NCBI GenBank assembly: GCA_030407315.1
Contig: JALQPE010001740.1
Coordinates: 186,001 to 250,000 of the forward strand
DNA: 64,000 nucleotides
Source: Asparagopsis taxiformis
Taxonomy: Eukaryota; Rhodophyta; Florideophyceae; Bonnemaisoniales; Bonnemaisoniaceae
Direction: 5' to 3'
Both the position numbers and the translations under genes were made by a program. Positions within the stretch are counted from its first letter, which is position 1. Each line of letters begins with the position of its first letter. Under the pieces are notes generated by a model. It was not told the origin of the DNA and searched no databases. It saw only the letters and a program-made list of their open reading frames with translations. This document shows, piece after piece, positions 1 through 9,211 of the stretch.

Positions 1-1
1 G

Positions 2-1213
2 CCATTGTGTGCGCCCGCGGCGACCCTTCCGCCACCGCCCTCCCAGCTGGCCGAGCACGCGCTTGCCGACGAGGTCTGGTCCATCATCAACAAGTACTAT
101 GCCGACAGCACGTTCAACTCGACAGACTGGGGTCGGCAGCGCGACATTCTCGCGGATGCCAATCTGCCCAATCGTAGTGCGACATACGCGGCCATGAAAA
201 AGTCCATCTCCAATTTGCATGATCGCTACACGCGCATGCTCACGCCGTCCGAGATGGAGTCGCTGCGGAAATTCGACGTCTCGGGTGTCGGCCTTTTGCT
301 CACCAATTCCCCGGACGGCGCGCTCGTCGTCGCGACACAACCCGCATCCGACACAGCCGCAGGCCGCGCTGGCGTGCGTCGTGGCGAGCAGCTCTCCAGC
401 GTGGACGGCGTTTCTATCGAGGGTCGTGGCGGCTTCGAGGTGGCCGAAATGATGCAGGGTGCGGATGGCGAGGAAATGACACTCGAATTTGTCGGACGTG
501 ACCAGCCCGTGCGTTTAATTAGACGTGTGCAGGGTGAAACGTCGCCCGTGTCAAACGTGCAACTGAAAAGGGATGAACAGGGAGTTATGGGGTATGTGAG
601 ATTGCGAGAATTCAGTGCGGCTGGGCGCGATGCTGTTAGAGATGCACTGAAACAAGTGATAAGTGACGGCGCGGATTGGATTGTGGTCGATCTTCGTGGA
701 AATGGGGGCGGTATATTTGAAGGTGCCTTGGAAATAGCGGGTCTTTTTGAAGGGGATGGCGTCCCAGTCGCAAGAGTATCTAGTCGTGCCGAAGGTGAGG
801 AAGTGTTCAGATCTAGAGTTGTTGGTGGTGGTGGCAGTGTCGTTCCAAAGGATATGCCGGTCGTGCTTCTGGTGGACTCATTATCAGCAAGCTCAAGTGA
901 GGTGCTTGCTAGTGGACTGCGTGATTCGTGTCGTGCTATAATTGCCGGCGAACACACGTTTGGAAAGGGGCTTATTCAAGGCGTTATGGGATTGTCAGAT
1001 GGAGGAGGAGTTGTTGTCACGGTTGGGCAATATCGTACGCCTGGAGGTGATGTCATTCAGGATGTCGGAATAGAACCTCAGATTAAGTTGAAGGTTACAG
1101 GTGTCAGGAAAATTTTGAGAGGTTTCGGTATAGAAAAGCTTAGTGACGTCGAGCTGGATGTCAAACAAGTGCGCAGTAGTTTGGCCACATGTGAGGCAAA
1201 GCTGGGAGAATGA
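2..1213 (+). CDS. ctpA: C-terminal processing peptidase (CtpA/tail-specific protease), 5' end missing
   Basis: S41-family serine protease; in plastids such enzymes mature the D1 protein of photosystem II in the thylakoid lumen. The frame is open to the left window edge and the first in-frame ATG lies well inside conserved sequence, so the start and any transit peptide are upstream. Seen: an N-terminal helical region (AEHALADEVWSIINKYY), a PDZ domain at roughly residues 90-165 (VSGVGLLL to DGEEMTLEFVG), then the protease core with VDLRGNGGG, the nucleophile region DSLSASSSEVLASGL and the catalytic Lys region HTFGKGLIQ. The Ser/Lys dyad regions are both present and the C-terminus is complete. 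Plastid location is inferred from the family; the leader is not visible. No intron is needed in the visible part. Confidence 0.9.
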   Translation, partial: PLCAPAATLPPPPSQLAEHALADEVWSIINKYYADSTFNSTDWGRQRDILADANLPNRSATYAAMKKSISNLHDRYTRMLTPSEMESLRKFDVSGVGLLLTNSPDGALVVATQPASDTAAGRAGVRRGEQLSSVDGVSIEGRGGFEVAEMMQGADGEEMTLEFVGRDQPVRLIRRVQGETSPVSNVQLKRDEQGVMGYVRLREFSAAGRDAVRDALKQVISDGADWIVVDLRGNGGGIFEGALEIAGLFEGDGVPVARVSSRAEGEEVFRSRVVGGGGSVVPKDMPVVLLVDSLSASSSEVLASGLRDSCRAIIAGEHTFGKGLIQGVMGLSDGGGVVVTVGQYRTPGGDVIQDVGIEPQIKLKVTGVRKILRGFGIEKLSDVELDVKQVRSSLATCEAKLGE

Positions 1214-1299
1214 GGTTAGTGAACACACTTGCCGATCGCGTGTTAAATTATTGCCCTCGTGATATTCAAGTCTGGTTGGTTTGTGTACGTAACTGCGTC

Positions 1300-2235
1300 C
1301 TATACCTGAACTAATTTAATGCAGTATTGCCAATGTCCTCTTGATGCAAAACAAGAAACTGTAAACAAACGCTTTTCATAGAAGAGATGTACACCTGAAA
1401 AAACATCTCCGTCCACGTCAACCAATAATTGGGACTTCAATATCCGCATGTGAAGTTGTCCACGTAAACCATGAGAGGTGGTCCCGATGTTAAACGGTAT
1501 CGAAAGCGGCCAGTCGCTTGGCCTGCGCAAAAGTGGTAAGGCTGACAACGCATGATGTAAGCTTCCAACCAATAATGATGGAATGTCATCATGTATCTCG
1601 ACAGAAATGGAACGAGAGGTGTCATGGTTGAACATGAGTCGGGGAAGGAGGTCGATTTTGCACAATAGCTGCATTGAATGAAGACTACGGAACCCTAGAT
1701 TCTGCAGTTTTACCTCAACAAGTTAATTCGGCTTTCGTCATGACAGCGTTTGAAGCTGCTGTGTTTTTGACAGCTTGATTCATGCTTTCATACAGCTCGT
1801 ATAAAAACGAATCGATATGAAATCGCTCAAGCTGTGTGTATCTCTGCGGAAAATACTCTTATGCTTCCCATGATATCGAAAAAACGGCAACTGTCAAGCT
1901 TTGTCCAGGAATAAATATCGCCACTATTGAGGGCGCCTACTCCGTAAGCAATTCGACTTATGAATCGACTGTCGGCCGTATGAACGCAAAAGTTGCTTTC
2001 TATTGCTGTACACACTCGGCATGACGCGTGCCTCTCATAATGGACACAGTACGTACCGTGCGGAGGTATTTGCAAAGCTTACATCTTTTATTTGTGTGGT
2101 GAAGCGGTAGTCGATATGCGCTTGCCAACCAACATTGCACAGAGCTTTGACTGTTCTGTTGTTAGCTGACACAGATAGGTTGCTTGCGATTTGCATTGTC
2201 GTGACTGTAGTCGACTTCGCATTACACTCGGTCAC
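1300..2235 (-). CDS. possible multi-exon or decayed HUS1-like checkpoint clamp gene (structure unresolved)
   Basis: No single frame spans this 1.1-kb gap, but three minus-strand coding-like blocks lie in HUS1 order. Block 1 (about 2040-2110) reads YRFTTQIKDVSFANTSAR, like the HUS1 start. Block 2 (about 1930-2010) reads AIESNFCVHTADSRFI, like the Cys-x-x-x-T...FI strand. Block 3a (about 1738-1840, shifted frame) contains FHIDSFLYELYESMNQAV; block 3b (1300-1716) contains VKLQNLGF, LLPRLMF and VEIHDDIPSLL, resembling the HUS1 'KL..LP.L....HD+P' segment. Joining needs short introns (candidates 40-97 bp) that I could not fix in consistent phase, so a pseudogene is equally possible. HUS1 is part of the 9-1-1 DNA-damage clamp. 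Gene spacing and direction fit a real gene between its neighbours. Confidence 0.3.
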
Positions 2236-2362
2236 ATTTCATTTTACATGTGAAAACTGTCAACTTACAAATCTGTTGCGCTCTGATCGTGTCACGTCAG
2301 ATGGCCAACAATCGCGTGGTATTAGCTACAAGTTGATGATACAATTGCAATAGATCCAAACA

Positions 2363-3895
2363 CTACACATTCTTAGCACGCCTTCTTTTCTTTGGACGAA
2401 AAGTTCCGTTACCTGATCGCTTCCTCCGCAGCGATCCATCGTTGGCATCTAGTTCACCAGAGCCGCTTGATTGTCCAATGGCATGATTCAGCAATATGAT
2501 GTCATCTGGATTTGGATCATCTTTGATACGCGCCTCAAGTTCCCTGACATGAGTTACAATCAATTTGGTGTTCATATCTCCGAGCATTTTTCGTAAGGTG
2601 TTAGTCCTGCCTTTGGAGGCTGCTACAATGGCACGGTTCAATTTAGGCATAACCACTGTATTAATATGCTGTTCACCGGGGCTCCATCTGTAAAGACGGC
2701 GCTTGGAAGTAGCCACTACATCTGAATCTGGATGGTTGAGCTTAATTCTGGTGACATAGAGAGAGTAGAGTTCTTTGAGTGAACGTGTTGCCGAGTTGAC
2801 ATCATTTTGAGCATCGGCGTAAATGATGGAAAGTCTATAATACTTTTCGGCACGAGCGGTGTCTCGCTGTAGTGCGCCGCTCATTCCTTCCTCATACGCA
2901 GCGCCCAAGTTGTATGCACATTTAGGGCAGCGACGACAGGCGCCCAGACGGTAGTAGTACAAGGCTTTCTGAAAATCGACTCTGTCCGGGCTTCGACCAC
3001 CCATGCCTGTTTCATAGTGAGTGCCCAGATTATCAAATGCCTGAAGACTACCCCTGTTAATAGCGCGTTTATAATAGTCTGCAGCGGTATCAAAATCAAG
3101 TTTCAAACTGGCATACCCCTCCGCATACGAGGTTCCGATATCATTGAGGGCGTCTGGATCGCCTTGATCTGCAGCACGCATATACAAATCGAGGATAATT
3201 TTCTCACGCGCGGCCTTGCCTCGGGGCAGATCTGCCGAAAACGAGGCGGTCTTATCCAGCTCTGGATACTCGTATCTATGGGCAAGAAAGACGAGCGCGC
3301 GGGGATTATTCTGCTCTACGGCAGCTTTGATACACTGACGGCCGAGAGCGACCTGCTGGGGATTGCGATGGACGGGCTCGAGGGTGACGAGCCATCTGCC
3401 CTTGAGAAAGAGGCCGAGGGAGGAGCCGCGATTTGCGGCGCGATCGAAGAGTGGATAGGACTCGTCGAGGACGGAGCGCGGGGGCAGGACGTCGAGATGT
3501 CCGAAAAAAATGCTCGGAAGGAAGGATTCGCCGAGGGTGCAGAGAGCGTCAACGTGGTTTGGATGGGTGGCTAGCACGCGGCGTAGCAGCAGGACGGCGA
3601 CAAGACGGAGGGCGCGACGGTCTGTCGGTCGTCCGACAGGCCCGGTGAGAGCGAGCTTTGCTGTCTCGACGACGGCGTGTGGTCCCACAGTGTGCGTCAA
3701 TGCGTAGAGCTTTTCGCAGGACGTGGCAGGGTCTGTGGCGGCGAGGTCAAAGGCGGCGCGGTAGGCACTCTTGCGCACTGGCTTGTTGGTGTCGAGCTGG
3801 GAACGAAGGTGGGCAACCTCGTTGGTGAGTTTGTCAAGGCGTTGCGAGAGCTGGACGATGGACTGGTCGGTGGCGACGGGCGGTGCGGAACTCAT
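2363..3895 (-). CDS. Sel1-like repeat protein with N-terminal coiled coil
   Basis: 510 aa if it starts at the Met of MSSAPPVATDQ, which precedes the first structured region; the open frame extends 61 codons further upstream but with no conserved look. A short heptad-like segment (SQRLDKLTNEVAHLRSQLD, about residues 18-36) is followed by helical repeats. Clear Sel1/TPR-like units lie around residues 190-380: AADQGDPDALNDIGTSYAEG, AINRGSLQAFDNLGTHYETG, LGACRRCPKCAYNLGAAYEEG. The C-terminus is basic (LRRKRSG..RPKKRRRAKNV) and resembles a nuclear localisation signal. Sel1 proteins usually act as scaffolds in protein complexes; the partner cannot be told from sequence. It is divergent from the transporter gene at 4226. 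Confidence 0.8.
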   Translation of the reverse strand: MSSAPPVATDQSIVQLSQRLDKLTNEVAHLRSQLDTNKPVRKSAYRAAFDLAATDPATSCEKLYALTHTVGPHAVVETAKLALTGPVGRPTDRRALRLVAVLLLRRVLATHPNHVDALCTLGESFLPSIFFGHLDVLPPRSVLDESYPLFDRAANRGSSLGLFLKGRWLVTLEPVHRNPQQVALGRQCIKAAVEQNNPRALVFLAHRYEYPELDKTASFSADLPRGKAAREKIILDLYMRAADQGDPDALNDIGTSYAEGYASLKLDFDTAADYYKRAINRGSLQAFDNLGTHYETGMGGRSPDRVDFQKALYYYRLGACRRCPKCAYNLGAAYEEGMSGALQRDTARAEKYYRLSIIYADAQNDVNSATRSLKELYSLYVTRIKLNHPDSDVVATSKRRLYRWSPGEQHINTVVMPKLNRAIVAASKGRTNTLRKMLGDMNTKLIVTHVRELEARIKDDPNPDDIILLNHAIGQSSGSGELDANDGSLRRKRSGNGTFRPKKRRRAKNV

Positions 3896-4225
3896 GATGG
3901 TGGCGTGGCGAAGGGTTGGGGACGGAATGAGATGGATCAATGATGAAGATGCTGGGGAAGTGAACAAAAATTTGATGCGCAAATGTGCGGGAAAAACACC
4001 AATGAAATATGGCCATCTGTGCGTAATTGCATTGGCGATGATGATGCTGTCAGATACTTTCCAGCCGATCTTCTCCATTGTGCGCCACCAGTGCCAGCAG
4101 CAAACTTGTCATTCGCTTCCGCCACCATCCACCATTGATTACTTTGGTTTCCAATATCTATCTATCGTCGTACCCCACTCAACAATCCACCATCACTTGA
4201 GCTTGTCCACATCGTGTCACACCCC
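3896..4225. promoter_or_regulatory. divergent intergenic region, Sel1-repeat gene / sugar transporter 1
   Basis: 330 bp between two divergent start codons, so it must hold both promoters. No clear TATA box or repeated element was recognised. Confidence 0.4.
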
Positions 4226-6067
4226 ATGGCCCCAACCATGGCTGCACGTCTCGCCCCAGAGCTGGCACCGACGCTCAAACACGACCTCATTGCCGCCAGA
4301 CCGCCCTCTGGTAAACGCCGAGCGTCTGCACGTCCGACGCCCATGCCCTCCGACGCGCCGCCCCAGCTGCTCCCGCAGTGGCGCATCGTCGTCTGTGCGC
4401 TCGCAATGTGCGGCATTCAAGTTTGCTACGCCGCTCAGATCAACATGGGCACTTCGCAGCTTCTCGCCCTCGGTATATCCGAAAGCGCCGTATCGCTCGC
4501 ATGGCTCGCCGGCCCCCTCTCCGGTTTGATTGTGCAGCCCATCGTGGGCCTCGCCTCCGATTCCTGTACCAGTCCTCTCGGTCGCCGCCGCCCCTTTCTC
4601 ATCGCCGGCACCATCTTCTCCGGTTCAGCCCTCCTTCTCTTCTCCAACTCGGTCCCCATATCCAATGCCTTGTTCAGTGAAACCATGGCTCAGCATGCCG
4701 CTCTTGCCATAGCCGTCTGCGCCTTTTTCCTCCTCGACTTTTCCATTCAGGCTATTCAGGCCCCACTCCGTGCATTGATTACAGACGTCGTCCCGCAGCC
4801 GCAGCGCGCCCGTGGAAATGCATACGTTGGTTTCTTCACCGGTCTCGGCAATCTTATTGGCGGTCTACTGGCCGCAACCCGTCTCTCCGTTATTTTCCCC
4901 TTTTTCGGAACCGATGTACAGGCTCTCTTCGCTCTCGCTACAATAACCCTGGTACTTTCCGTTGGCGCATGTGTTATGGTAACCGACGAGGTTCCACTCA
5001 ATCCCAATTATAACGCATCTGACTACCAACCCATCGGTTCCAATTATGACGATAGCCCGCGTCGCAATCCAATCACAACGTCCTCGGGTCATATCACCAC
5101 TGCGCTCCTGGAGCAACCGCGAGATGACATGGATAGCGTGGAACGTGCAAGCTCTTCATCTATCTCGCGTTGGACTGCTGTTGTCAAGGCACTTCGAGGA
5201 ATTCCACGCCCCTTCTGGCAAGTCTTTGCCGTGCAACTGTGCACATGGTGCGGCTTTTTCACCCTATTCGTCTACGTCAACACATGGGTCGGAATGAACG
5301 TCTATCTTGGAAAAGGCAGCGCGCCGGCCGGTTCGCTCGCTCGTGACACATTTGAAAGAGGTGTGCGTCTGGGCGGCAAGGGAAACGCACTTACCGCAAT
5401 GGTCACACTCGCCTATTCATTGGCGCTGCCCGGTCTGTTGGACCGCTTTGGTGTGCTCATTGTGTATGCATTTTCACAGTTGGTCGAAGCAGTGTGTCTC
5501 ATGGTTGCACCGTTGATACGCGGCACAGCCGGGCAGACAGCTCCTTCAGCTCTGCTTCGAGTGGCGACACTGCTGGATATCGGTATGTTCGGGATCGTTT
5601 GGGCAACCACGATGGGCGTACCATGGACTCTGATTGGAAACGCTCTCGACTCGGATCCGGAATATGCACAGCGTCTCGGCTTGTATACCACTTTATTCAA
5701 CGCTTCACAAAGTTTCCCGCAGCTGATTGTTGCGTTTGCAGCGCCGCTTATTCTAGCATCTGCGGGTAACGACCCATCGTTTGTAATGTTCGCCGGTGGT
5801 CTGTGCGCGTTTATTGGTGTGCTGCTAGTGTTTTTGCTGAGGGTTGACAAGTATGCGTCAAGTGACATGTCGGATGAGGAAGATGCAATTGACGTTTCGG
5901 AGAGCCGGGGGAATGGCAGGTTGAAAACATCAAAGAGTATGAGAGTGATGAACGGTGCGCCAACTGCTCCGGCACGTGTCGCTTCCCGCCGGAGGTCCAT
6001 TTCCTTCCCAGAAGGCCTGTCACAGCAGGATTTTGTCGGAAGAGTTATTGATGGGCGTTACCATTGA
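4226..6067 (+). CDS. sucrose-transporter-type MFS sugar/H+ symporter, copy 1
   Basis: 613 aa, GPH/SUT (SLC45-like) family, predicted to move a disaccharide or related glycoside with protons across a membrane. Seen: cytosolic N-terminus of about 50 residues, then about 12 hydrophobic segments. The family signature between TM2 and TM3 is present (PIVGLASDSCTSPLGRRRPF), as is DFSIQAIQAPLRALITDVVP in TM4/5. The long middle loop (about residues 255-315) is Ser/Asn/Asp rich. The second half holds FWQVFAVQLCTWCGFFTLF and WTLIGNALDSD. The first ATG of the frame was used; a second Met follows four codons later. It is a tandem paralogue of the gene at 6367. Substrate is uncertain: red algae store floridoside rather than sucrose, so sucrose itself should not be assumed. 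Confidence 0.88.
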   Translation: MAPTMAARLAPELAPTLKHDLIAARPPSGKRRASARPTPMPSDAPPQLLPQWRIVVCALAMCGIQVCYAAQINMGTSQLLALGISESAVSLAWLAGPLSGLIVQPIVGLASDSCTSPLGRRRPFLIAGTIFSGSALLLFSNSVPISNALFSETMAQHAALAIAVCAFFLLDFSIQAIQAPLRALITDVVPQPQRARGNAYVGFFTGLGNLIGGLLAATRLSVIFPFFGTDVQALFALATITLVLSVGACVMVTDEVPLNPNYNASDYQPIGSNYDDSPRRNPITTSSGHITTALLEQPRDDMDSVERASSSSISRWTAVVKALRGIPRPFWQVFAVQLCTWCGFFTLFVYVNTWVGMNVYLGKGSAPAGSLARDTFERGVRLGGKGNALTAMVTLAYSLALPGLLDRFGVLIVYAFSQLVEAVCLMVAPLIRGTAGQTAPSALLRVATLLDIGMFGIVWATTMGVPWTLIGNALDSDPEYAQRLGLYTTLFNASQSFPQLIVAFAAPLILASAGNDPSFVMFAGGLCAFIGVLLVFLLRVDKYASSDMSDEEDAIDVSESRGNGRLKTSKSMRVMNGAPTAPARVASRRRSISFPEGLSQQDFVGRVIDGRYH

Positions 6068-6366
6068 TCGATGAAGCGTTTAGGTTTTCGGTTGTAGATG
6101 TTTGTATGTAAGAGCTTGCTAACAATGATAGAAGCCGTTTTGTAAGAAGCGGGGCGCTAGTTTTGTCTTTGAAGTATTGTACAAGTAAACCGCAGCAATG
6201 ATTATGTAATATTGGATTGACCTCAGCCGCTACAGTAATTCATCAATCATTTGGCCCACCAAACAACCCCCAAATAAATTCTCTTCAGCTGTCAGGTTTG
6301 ACCTCGCCCTAGCCCAACAACGCTTAAAGCCGCGCGCGTCGCGCACCATTTGCAAGTCGCTGCGCG

Positions 6367-7935
6367 ATGGAACTCGCAACCATGCCGCGCAGTTCCAATC
6401 CGCGCCAGTCCCCGCTCCACAGTCGTTCCGTCTCCCCTTCGTCCAAGCGTCATGCTGCCCGAATGCCAACGTGGCGCGTCATGCTCGTAGCCGTCGCAAT
6501 GTGCGGCATTCAAATTTGCTACGCCGCGCAGATAAATCTCGGTACCGCTCATCTTCTTCTTCTGGGCATCAACGAGCGCACCGTTTCACTCGCATGGCTG
6601 GCCGGTCCTCTTTCCGGACTCATTGTGCAGCCCATTGTCGGTCTCGCATCCGATTCATGCACCAGTCGACTCGGCAGACGCCGTCCCTTTCTAATCGCCG
6701 GTGCTATACTAACTGCTGCTGCTTTGCTCATCTTTTCAAACACAAAGTTCATTGCCATGCGCTGCTTCCGTCCGGCCGCCGTTGATAAAGCCGCGTTGCA
6801 CATGGCTATTTTCGCCTTCTTCATGCTCGATTTCTCCATACAGGCCATACAGGCACCGTTGCGCGCACTTGTTACCGATGTGGTACCCATATCACAGCGG
6901 TCGCTCGCTAATGCTTTTATAGCTTTTTTTGTCGGCGTTGGTAATCTCTTTAGCGGCCTTTTGGCCGGTTCTGAGCTCAGTAGCTTCCTCCCGTTTCAAT
7001 CAGATGTTCAAGCACTGTTTGCAATTTCAGCTGTTGTACTGCTTGTAACCGTGTTTGCGACCGTTTGGTTCACATCGGAGATACCCATTACGTCCAGATC
7101 ATCGCTTGAAGCGGATGATTCCCAACCTCCTACCATCAGCGCCCGCTCTTCGCAAAGGAAATCCATTGTAAATATACTCCGTCATATTCCTCGCCCCTTC
7201 TGGCAGATTTTCGCCGTCAATTTGTGTACATGGTGCGGCTTCTTTACCCTCTTCGTCTATGTCAATTCATGGGTCGGTCGTAATATCTTCCTCGGCGACG
7301 GAACTGCTGCTGCAGAAACACCAGCCCGGAAGACGTATGAAAGAGGCGTTCGACTCGGCGGTAACGCCAACGCTCTCACGGCTGCTGTCACATTAGTTTA
7401 TTCCCTTGTACTACCGCGTCTTCAGGATACCTTTGGTATCCTACCTGTTTATACATTTGCCCTGGTCGTTGAGGCTGTTTGTTTAATGGCTGCCCCGTTC
7501 ATCAATGGTACACGCGGACAGGACCCATCCACAATGTTGAAGCTCACCATTTTGGTTGACATTGGATTGTTCGGCATTGTCTGGGGAACAACAGTTAGTC
7601 TGCCTTGGACTCTGATAGGCAACGCATTGGAGTCCGATCCGCTTTACGGGAGGCGTATAGGCTTGTTTACAACACTTTTCAATGTTTCACTCAGCTTGCC
7701 GCAGCTCGTGGTGGCCTTTGTTGCACCATTGATAATGTCTCTTTCCAACAATGACCCATCGATCATTATGTTCTGTGGCGGCGCTTGTGCAGCTCTTGGA
7801 GCATTCCTTGTCATATTCCTACGGGTCGACCAGTCCGATCAAGAAGCAGCAGAAAGACAGAGCGCCATCTACACAAGGGTAAATAGTAAGCCGCTGCTCT
7901 CCTTCATCACGGGGGATCAGAAATCTGTGGACTGA
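6367..7935 (+). CDS. sucrose-transporter-type MFS sugar/H+ symporter, copy 2
   Basis: 522 aa, same GPH/SUT family as the gene just upstream and in the same direction, 299 bp apart, so the pair arose by tandem duplication. Shared blocks include MCGIQ.CYAAQIN at TM1, the SDSCTSRLGRRRPF loop, DFSIQAIQAPLRAL and FWQ.FAV.LCTWCGFFTLFVYVN. Differences: a shorter N-terminus (about 35 residues before TM1), a middle loop shortened by about 45 residues, and a C-terminal tail shortened by about 50 residues. Those loops are where regulation or substrate handling would most plausibly differ. The ATG at 6367 was chosen; a second Met lies five codons in. No frameshift or missing transmembrane segment is evident, so both copies look functional. 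Confidence 0.88.
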   Translation: MELATMPRSSNPRQSPLHSRSVSPSSKRHAARMPTWRVMLVAVAMCGIQICYAAQINLGTAHLLLLGINERTVSLAWLAGPLSGLIVQPIVGLASDSCTSRLGRRRPFLIAGAILTAAALLIFSNTKFIAMRCFRPAAVDKAALHMAIFAFFMLDFSIQAIQAPLRALVTDVVPISQRSLANAFIAFFVGVGNLFSGLLAGSELSSFLPFQSDVQALFAISAVVLLVTVFATVWFTSEIPITSRSSLEADDSQPPTISARSSQRKSIVNILRHIPRPFWQIFAVNLCTWCGFFTLFVYVNSWVGRNIFLGDGTAAAETPARKTYERGVRLGGNANALTAAVTLVYSLVLPRLQDTFGILPVYTFALVVEAVCLMAAPFINGTRGQDPSTMLKLTILVDIGLFGIVWGTTVSLPWTLIGNALESDPLYGRRIGLFTTLFNVSLSLPQLVVAFVAPLIMSLSNNDPSIIMFCGGACAALGAFLVIFLRVDQSDQEAAERQSAIYTRVNSKPLLSFITGDQKSVD

Positions 7936-8035
7936 ACGTCTGATTTGACGTAATATGTAAAATAGTGTAGTATACGTTGACAGAGATCTCACTCTTGTGT
8001 TGTAAATAGTAGGCACGACGGAATGGTCTGCTCTG

Positions 8036-9085
8036 TTAATATTTTTTCTCAAACAATGCGTCCACTTGCTCAGCAAGAAAGGCACAAATATCAGACGCAA
8101 TCAGGCCTCGCCCAAACCTGATGAACGCCTTGTTGGCTGCACATCGTGTAACAATACATGCACAAACGGCAGCTGATGCCAGGTCCGCTTCACTGCCACC
8201 CTTACGAGCCACCCACGAGCAAAATAGCGCACAAACTCCCGCCAGAAAATCACCCTGACCACCAACGCGCTTGAGGGATCCCTCCACACACACAGCTGCG
8301 CTCTCCCCGCGCCGTACTACATTGTCCGTTGGACCCTTCTGAACAATGACTACTCCACCTTGAAAGAACGACACCACTTGATCTACAGAAGATACATTAA
8401 GTGCTGTCTGCAATCTCTGCATCTCCACGGCATTCGGCGTCAGGCAGATCAAGCAGTCTGCATCTTGAATAATTTTGCGCAGCACGGCACTCTGTGCGAG
8501 AAAGAAAAGTGCATCTGCATCTATGACAAGCGGTTTGCAACATTCACAAGCATACTGCACGACCTTCTCCACAATCGCAGCTGCATCTTGTCCGCGTCCT
8601 AAACCAGGCCCGAGAACAATCGCATGCATTTTGTTCAGGGCACTGCAATCGTCGCCGAGAAAACTAAAGCCGGGGTACACAATTAGATCCGGGCTGTACG
8701 ACTTTATCGCGGGTGCAGCTTCAGGTGTCGTGTACACAAATGCGAGCTCGGCTCCAGCGCGCATTGTGGAGATTGCTGCAAAGTAGGGCGCTCCGGTGTA
8801 TTCTAAACTGCCGCCAATCACGGCGATCTTCCCAGCTTGGCCTTTGTATGTTTCTGTGCTAAGGTGGGGCACAGATGATCGCAGTAACTGTTTGTGTACA
8901 TCTAAGGCGTTCGACATGGCGAACGTAGCTTTTCCTTCGCGATTACAAATGTTGGACTTATTTTGCGGTCTGTAGAGGGCCTGCCTTATGGTCAATGGTA
9001 TTGGACTTGTCCAACATAAAGGCAGATGTGCAACTGAAGAGTTAAGATGGCCGATAGTGGATGGGTGGATGCGACGGAGATGCAT
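8036..9085 (-). CDS. NAXD: ATP/ADP-dependent NAD(P)HX dehydratase (NNRD C-terminal type)
   Basis: Repairs hydrated NADH/NADPH, using a nucleoside triphosphate to remove the water. Ribokinase-like fold: KGQAGKIAVIGGSLEYTGAP near the start of the catalytic domain, HAIVLGPGLGRG in the middle, VIDADAL, LTPNAVEMQRL, and the GGQGDFLAGV phosphate-binding loop with catalytic Asp. From the first Met it is 349 aa; an inner Met (MSNALDVHKQ, position 8917) gives 293 aa and fits the catalytic domain alone. The 56-residue extension is Arg/Ser/His containing and acid-poor, so it may be an organelle leader; dual use of both starts is possible. The partner epimerase NAXE is not fused here and not seen in the window. 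Confidence 0.9.
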   Translation of the reverse strand: MHLRRIHPSTIGHLNSSVAHLPLCWTSPIPLTIRQALYRPQNKSNICNREGKATFAMSNALDVHKQLLRSSVPHLSTETYKGQAGKIAVIGGSLEYTGAPYFAAISTMRAGAELAFVYTTPEAAPAIKSYSPDLIVYPGFSFLGDDCSALNKMHAIVLGPGLGRGQDAAAIVEKVVQYACECCKPLVIDADALFFLAQSAVLRKIIQDADCLICLTPNAVEMQRLQTALNVSSVDQVVSFFQGGVVIVQKGPTDNVVRRGESAAVCVEGSLKRVGGQGDFLAGVCALFCSWVARKGGSEADLASAAVCACIVTRCAANKAFIRFGRGLIASDICAFLAEQVDALFEKKY

Positions 9086-9211
9086 GAGATGCTTGTTGAA
9101 GAGCGGAGTTGCAAGTTTCGATACGATGGATGAATTTCAATGCTGACAAATATTGATGAAAATTGGTTGCGCTGTGTGTCATGTCACGTTATCGTCTTCA
9201 CACAAGTCACA

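Noticed and set aside
226..957. 243-codon minus-strand frame opposite the CtpA gene
   Set aside because: Antisense shadow of a recognised protease; Ser/Pro/Arg-rich composition with no family match.
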